Shown: positions 13,261-16,417 of the stretch, piece after piece
Position numbering within the stretch: the stretch's first letter is position 1
How the letters are laid out: every line of letters begins with the position of its first letter
Source: CAYTOJ01 sp964439415
Lineage (GTDB): Bacteria > Pseudomonadota > Alphaproteobacteria > Rickettsiales > CAZAGG01
Reading direction: 5' to 3'
DNA length: 16,417 nt
NCBI GenBank assembly: GCA_964439415.1
Contig: CAYTOJ010000035.1
Coordinates: forward strand, 1 to 16,417
Position numbers and translations under genes: made by a program
Notes under the pieces: model-generated
Told to the model about the DNA's origin: nothing
What the model saw: the letters and a program-made list of their open reading frames with translations, nothing else
The model's database searches: none

Positions 13261-14046
13261 ATGATTTTTTCAAGCGAGGCTGTGGTTTATTTTCTATTAT
13301 TCATTCTGCTTGGCGGGTGCTTCGGCAGCTTTGCCAACATGGCAGCATCGCGCCTGCCGGGGGGGGAGGATCTTGTTATAAAAAGTTCGCACTGCCGCAG
13401 GTGCGGTTATAAGCTGACGGTGCGTGATTTATTTCCCATAATTTCATGGGTTTTCCTGAAAGGTAAATGCCGCAAGTGTGGCTATAAAATTGGCGTGCGT
13501 TACCTGTTGCTGGAGGTGGCACTGGCGGCGGCATTCCCGCTGATATACCTAAAATACGGCATATCAGCGCAGATGTTTATCCTGATGTTCACGGTGCTTT
13601 GCATAGCCATTATCATGGCGGTTGATTTTGAGCATTATATAATCCCCGATTCAATGCAGATAGCGCTGCTTGTCGCAGGAATTGGCTGGCGTTTTGCAAG
13701 CCATGCACCTGATTTTGCTGATGCGGCATACGGGGCGTTAATCGGCCTAGCGCTGAGCCTTGGCCTGAAATTCATTTACCTTAAATTCCGCAGGATGGAT
13801 GCACTGGGTTATGGCGATGTCAAGCTGCTTGCCATATGCGGCATATGGATAGGCGTGAATGCATTCCCTGCCTTTATTTTCTTCGCCGGATTTTACGGGG
13901 TTATATCAGGGCTTATCTGGCAAAGCGTGACTAAAAGCCCGATATTCCCCTTCGGCCCAGCTATCTGCGCAAGTCTGCTGCAAACAGTTATATTTCCAGA
14001 GAGCAGTAATTTTTTCTGGTATTCCATCGGTAGAGCTTTGCCGTAA
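13261..14046 (+). CDS. Prepilin peptidase / N-methyltransferase (A24 family, PilD-like)
   Basis: This 261-residue integral membrane aspartic protease cleaves type IV prepilin-like leader peptides and methylates the new N-terminus. Both catalytic aspartates are present, Asp122 in VDFEHYIIPD and Asp186 in GYGDVKLL. The bifunctional-type cytoplasmic zinc loop has two CxxC pairs (Cys45/48 and Cys70/73), so the methyltransferase half is probably intact. About seven further hydrophobic segments are seen. No pilin, ATPase or secretin gene is nearby, so it is an orphan relative to its substrates (type IV pili or type II secretion). The ribosome site is poor. Assigned as PilD/GspO-like without choosing a pathway. 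Confidence 0.93.
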   Translation: MIFSSEAVVYFLLFILLGGCFGSFANMAASRLPGGEDLVIKSSHCRRCGYKLTVRDLFPIISWVFLKGKCRKCGYKIGVRYLLLEVALAAAFPLIYLKYGISAQMFILMFTVLCIAIIMAVDFEHYIIPDSMQIALLVAGIGWRFASHAPDFADAAYGALIGLALSLGLKFIYLKFRRMDALGYGDVKLLAICGIWIGVNAFPAFIFFAGFYGVISGLIWQSVTKSPIFPFGPAICASLLQTVIFPESSNFFWYSIGRALP

Positions 14047-14131
14047 CTGAAAATTTATACGCCACAACTCAGCCTCAATCGAAATTTTATTGCCCAGCGT
14101 TTATAAGTCCCTCACAAACAACGGGGATGTT

Positions 14132-14653
14132 ATGAATAAAGCCAGACTTTTATTAACTGTGGGCGTGTTAAGCCTTGGTTTTCTGGCAGCAAATGCTGCT
14201 TATGCAAAAGGCGCTACCAGCGAGGATTTTGTTAAGAAGGCTTCCATAGCCGGAAAGTTTGAAATTGATTCCAGCAAGCTGGCGCTGGATAAATCAAACC
14301 GGCAGGATGTTAGAACATTCGCTCAGCGCATGATTGACGATCATACAAAGGCATCTGACGAATTAAAAGAAACTATCAGCACCGCTAATATCAATCTTAT
14401 GCCAGCCACGGCTCTGGATTCAAAACATCAGAAGATGATGGATAAACTATCCAATGCGGATGCAGATAAATTCGACAAGGAATACATAAAAATTCAGGAA
14501 GATGCGCATAAGGAAGCTGTGAAGCTTTTTGATAAATACTCCAAAAAAGGCGATAATGAGGATTTGCGTAGCTTCGCGGCTGACACCCTGCCCATTATGC
14601 AATCGCACCTTGAGCATATTAAAAAACTGAAAAGTGAGTATAAAAACCCTTAA
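14132..14653 (+). CDS. DUF4142-family periplasmic ferritin-like protein
   Basis: This 173-residue protein has a signal peptide (cleavage after AYA, residue 25) and a helical DUF4142 domain. Family-typical helices are SIAGKFEIDSSKLALDKS, then DVRTFAQRMIDDHTKA, and near the end AADTLPIMQSHLEHIKKL. Histidines in DDHTKA, DAHKEA and QSHLEH are where metal ligands could sit in a four-helix fold, but iron binding is not shown. The longer frame begins at 14090. I chose the ATG at 14132 because GGGGAT lies 4-9 nt upstream and only this start puts the signal peptide at the N-terminus. The neighbour downstream is an iron permease. DUF4142 proteins are often linked to envelope stress; the role is unknown. 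Confidence 0.85.
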   Translation: MNKARLLLTVGVLSLGFLAANAAYAKGATSEDFVKKASIAGKFEIDSSKLALDKSNRQDVRTFAQRMIDDHTKASDELKETISTANINLMPATALDSKHQKMMDKLSNADADKFDKEYIKIQEDAHKEAVKLFDKYSKKGDNEDLRSFAADTLPIMQSHLEHIKKLKSEYKNP

Positions 14654-14669
14654 GTATAGCAATTTCAGG

Positions 14670-15122
14670 ATGCTGACTTCCAAAAAGCGCAACTGGTTTA
14701 TATGTTTTGCGCAGCGCGCTGCTGAGCTTTCCGGGAATGCCTATGTATTTTTATCGGCATTCCTGATTATAGTGGCCTGGCTGGTTTGCGGGTCTTTGTT
14801 CGGCTACTCCGACACCTGGCAACTGGTGGTAAATACCATCACCTCTATTGTTACTTTCCTCATGGTGTTTCTGATTCAAAACGCTCAGAACCGCGATAGC
14901 AAAGCCATGCAACTAAAACTGGATGAGTTGATCCGCGCTCTGGATGGCGCTCACACCATATTGCTTGATTTAGAAAAAATGAGTGAGGATGAAGTAAAGG
15001 CTCTGAAAGGCAAGTACGAGGAAATCGCCAGAATAGCGCGGATGCGTCTACGCTCCGGCAAAAGCGATACTGACATTCCCCCCGTAATATTAGATGAGAA
15101 AGAGGAGGCAAAGAAAGTTTAA
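14670..15122 (+). CDS. Low-affinity iron permease family protein (Fet4-like)
   Basis: This protein of about 150 residues has two membrane helices (23-41 and 53-70) joined by the conserved GYSDTWQLVVNT loop. It is followed by the signature IQNAQNRDSKAMQLKLDELI and a cytoplasmic amphipathic helix. It matches the small bacterial relatives of fungal Fet4. A role in iron uptake is by family name only. The start is uncertain: a GTG at 14634 overlaps the DUF4142 gene by 20 nt, while ATG 14670 gives the usual family N-terminus; neither has a good ribosome site. Its stop shares TTAA with the stop of the convergent aldolase gene. Confidence 0.85.
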   Translation: MLTSKKRNWFICFAQRAAELSGNAYVFLSAFLIIVAWLVCGSLFGYSDTWQLVVNTITSIVTFLMVFLIQNAQNRDSKAMQLKLDELIRALDGAHTILLDLEKMSEDEVKALKGKYEEIARIARMRLRSGKSDTDIPPVILDEKEEAKKV

Positions 15123-16114
15123 CCTTCCTTGCCCTTATATATCTTTACAATTTCATCAAGCATATCAAGTGCCTCAGTACGTGGGCGCTGGAACGTGTTG
15201 CGGCCAATGATTGAACCAAAACCGCCGCCCTGGTTAATCTCCCTGATTTCGCGGTAAACATCATTAAGCCCTTTAGCGTTGCCACCGGAGAATATAACAA
15301 CCCTGCGGCCATTAAAGCAGGATTGCACTACATGATTAATCCGCGCTGGCAGTGTGGAAATATCAATACGGTTCTTCTCATAAACCTTTTTTGCTTCAGC
15401 CTGCTCAAGGTGCGCTGTTGGCGGTTTCACCTTAATTATATGCGCGCCCAGTAGCGTTGCCATATGCGCGGCATAGGCGATTACATCAATCCCTGTTTCA
15501 CCATCCTTACTGATTTCCGGCCCTCTGGCGTAGGACCAGACCACAGCGGCAAGCCCGTAAGATTTTGCTTCAGCTATCATTTCCCTGGCTTCTTCAAACA
15601 TGCTTAAAGAACTCTCGGAGCCGGGGTAAATAGTAAGCCCGATAGCAGAGCAACCAAGGCGCAGGGCATCCTTCACCGTGCCAGTTACTGCCTGGTCGCC
15701 AGATTTTGCCTTGGGCAACAGGGAGTTTGCGCTGTTGACTTTAAGAATGAGTGGAATTTCCCCGGCGAAAGTATCAGCCCCGGCTTCCAGCATCCCAAGT
15801 GGTGCGGCGTAGGCACTAAGGCCAGCATCAATCGCCAGGCGGAAGTGATAGTGGGGATCATAAGCATCCGCATTGTCAGCGAAACTGCGCGCCGGGCCAT
15901 GCTCAAAACCTTGATCCACCGGCAGGATAACCAGTTTGCCGGTTCCCCCCAAACGTCCCTGCATTAAAATATCGGCAAGCTTCGCTTTAGTTCCTGGAGA
16001 GTCACTTTCATACCATTCCAGAATCTTCTTTACCTTGCGGCTGACATTGCTGCGGCTTGCAGCACGCACCTTGCCTTCTTCACCTGAACTCATAACTTCC
16101 TTTAGTAACGCCAT
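15119..16114 (-). CDS. Class I fructose-bisphosphate aldolase (DhnA/FbaB type)
   Basis: A Schiff-base aldolase of the DhnA/archaeal-type family, cytoplasmic, cleaving fructose-1,6-bisphosphate in glycolysis/gluconeogenesis. Family blocks are ILPVDQGFEHGPARSF, then SAIGLTIYPGS. The AHIIKVKPPTAH block contains the Schiff-base lysine (residue 228 or 230 from this start). The phosphate loops are VIFSGGNAKG and GSIIGRNTFQRP. The frame extends to a TTG at 16159, but the extended -10 at 16150-16158 places the transcript start near 16143, inside that extension. ATG 16114 (331 residues) is used. ATG 16093, with AAGGA 4 nt upstream, is a real alternative and gives 324 residues. Its stop overlaps that of the iron permease gene tail-to-tail. 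Confidence 0.92.
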   Translation of the reverse strand: MALLKEVMSSGEEGKVRAASRSNVSRKVKKILEWYESDSPGTKAKLADILMQGRLGGTGKLVILPVDQGFEHGPARSFADNADAYDPHYHFRLAIDAGLSAYAAPLGMLEAGADTFAGEIPLILKVNSANSLLPKAKSGDQAVTGTVKDALRLGCSAIGLTIYPGSESSLSMFEEAREMIAEAKSYGLAAVVWSYARGPEISKDGETGIDVIAYAAHMATLLGAHIIKVKPPTAHLEQAEAKKVYEKNRIDISTLPARINHVVQSCFNGRRVVIFSGGNAKGLNDVYREIREINQGGGFGSIIGRNTFQRPRTEALDMLDEIVKIYKGKEG

Positions 16115-16149
16115 ATCAAAATCCGTTTTATGCGCCGCATGTAAACGAA

Positions 16150-16158
16150 AGTATAACA
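16150..16158 (-). promoter_or_regulatory. Extended -10 promoter for the aldolase gene
   Basis: On the minus strand TG-t-TATACT (16158-16150) is an extended -10. The -35 is weak, as is usual with extended -10 promoters. The repeat copy ends 20 bp upstream at 16179, so it lies outside the transcript in this direction. Confidence 0.5.
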
Positions 16159-16178
16159 AAAATCAAGACAATATTAAC

Positions 16179-16317
16179 TATACCTATCGCACTTCAAGAG
16201 TGCTATAGGTATATCTTTTATATTTTGCGCATGGCCGCCAATCCAGCCCCATGCGCTTATATACCGCTCGCAAATTAACCGCAAAGAATCCGCACTCTTG
16301 AATATGCGAGCGGTATA
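16179..16317 (+). repeat. Three-hairpin palindromic repeat, full copy D
   Basis: H1 16179-16213 (15-bp stem, one mismatch), H2 gcgcatgg 16227-16234 with ccatgcgc 16249-16256, H3 tataccgctcgc 16260-16271 with gcgagcggtata 16306-16317. H3 differs from copy B by a paired T-A to C-G change that keeps the stem. Same orientation as copy B. It lacks the outer inverted repeat found around copy B, so the core unit alone is the repeating entity. Confidence 0.9.
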
Positions 16318-16356
16318 ACTGGAGGTTTTCTTATCAATGGAGTACAGTGTAGAACT

Positions 16357-16417
16357 CTACCCAAAATACTTAACCGCAATCAGAATACCGCCCAGTGCAA
16401 CTATCATAGTGCCAAGC
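16357..16417 (-). CDS. C-terminal end of a small membrane protein (partial)
   Basis: A minus-strand frame is open from the window edge to TAG at 16357-16359. It encodes 19 residues, LGTMIVALGGILIAVKYFG, a typical membrane helix ending in a short basic/aromatic tail. I do not recognise the family. A competing plus-strand frame (ATG 16337 behind GGAGG 11 nt upstream) is also open to the edge. The hydrophobic pattern favours the minus strand. Confidence 0.4.
   Translation of the reverse strand, partial: LGTMIVALGGILIAVKYFG

Noticed and set aside
16115..16159. TTG start at 16159 for the aldolase
   Set aside because: The extended -10 at 16150-16158 falls inside this extension, and the added residues do not look like the family N-terminus.
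1..16417. CRISPR array or prophage
   Set aside because: The repeats are long, dispersed and palindromic with no regular spacers, no cas genes are present, and no phage structural, integrase or lysis genes are visible.

Overview
The window looks like a chromosomal piece of an alphaproteobacterium of moderate GC. The evidence is the gene order acpP-fabF-mltG, a PCMT-like methyltransferase directly upstream of a TolC-family porin, and an alphaproteobacterial-type class I fructose-bisphosphate aldolase. I cannot name the genus. All of the larger intergenic spaces carry palindromic repeats, so this is a repeat-rich genome and probably not a streamlined free-living one.

Layout, left to right. Positions 1-149 hold a truncated copy of a three-hairpin palindromic repeat. 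At 358-443 (-) lies tRNA-Tyr(GUA), with a decayed repeat copy in its upstream flank. At 633-1820 (-) is a two-gene iron uptake unit, a cupredoxin-like periplasmic protein and an FTR1 permease, behind a promoter with a Fur-box-like operator. At 1903-4671 (-) is acpP-fabF-mltG (fatty-acid synthesis and peptidoglycan), split between fabF and mltG by a 300-bp inverted-repeat block containing a full repeat copy. Positions 4672-5068 are a divergent control region built largely from repeat modules. At 5069-7094 (+) are a PCMT-like methyltransferase and TolC. Positions 7095-7619 are a repeat-filled gap with a MITE-like element. At 7620-8335 (+) a small protein is paired with a retropepsin-like aspartic protease. 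Positions 8336-8721 hold another long inverted repeat. At 8722-11606 an ArsR-type regulator is divergent from a DCC/DUF4166 fusion and a membrane-anchored TIGR01777-type SDR. At 11688-13187 (-) is a Do/DegP protease. At 13261-15122 (+) are prepilin peptidase, a DUF4142 protein and a low-affinity iron permease. At 15119-16114 (-) is the aldolase, with another full repeat copy upstream of its promoter. The C-terminal end of a small membrane protein runs off the right edge.

Themes. The window has three envelope or secretion functions (MltG, TolC, DegP), two unrelated iron permeases and one ferritin-like DUF4142 protein. The least understood gene set is the ArsR-controlled DCC-DUF4166 / TM-SDR pair.

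The strongest undescribed signal is the repeat family. A full copy is about 139 bp with three consecutive hairpins: H1 (tatacctatcgc arms), H2 (gcgcatgg arms) and H3 (tatactgctcgc arms). Copies differ by paired substitutions that keep the stems. All copies lie between genes, and one has carried or acquired an outer inverted repeat that supplies the fabF stop codon.
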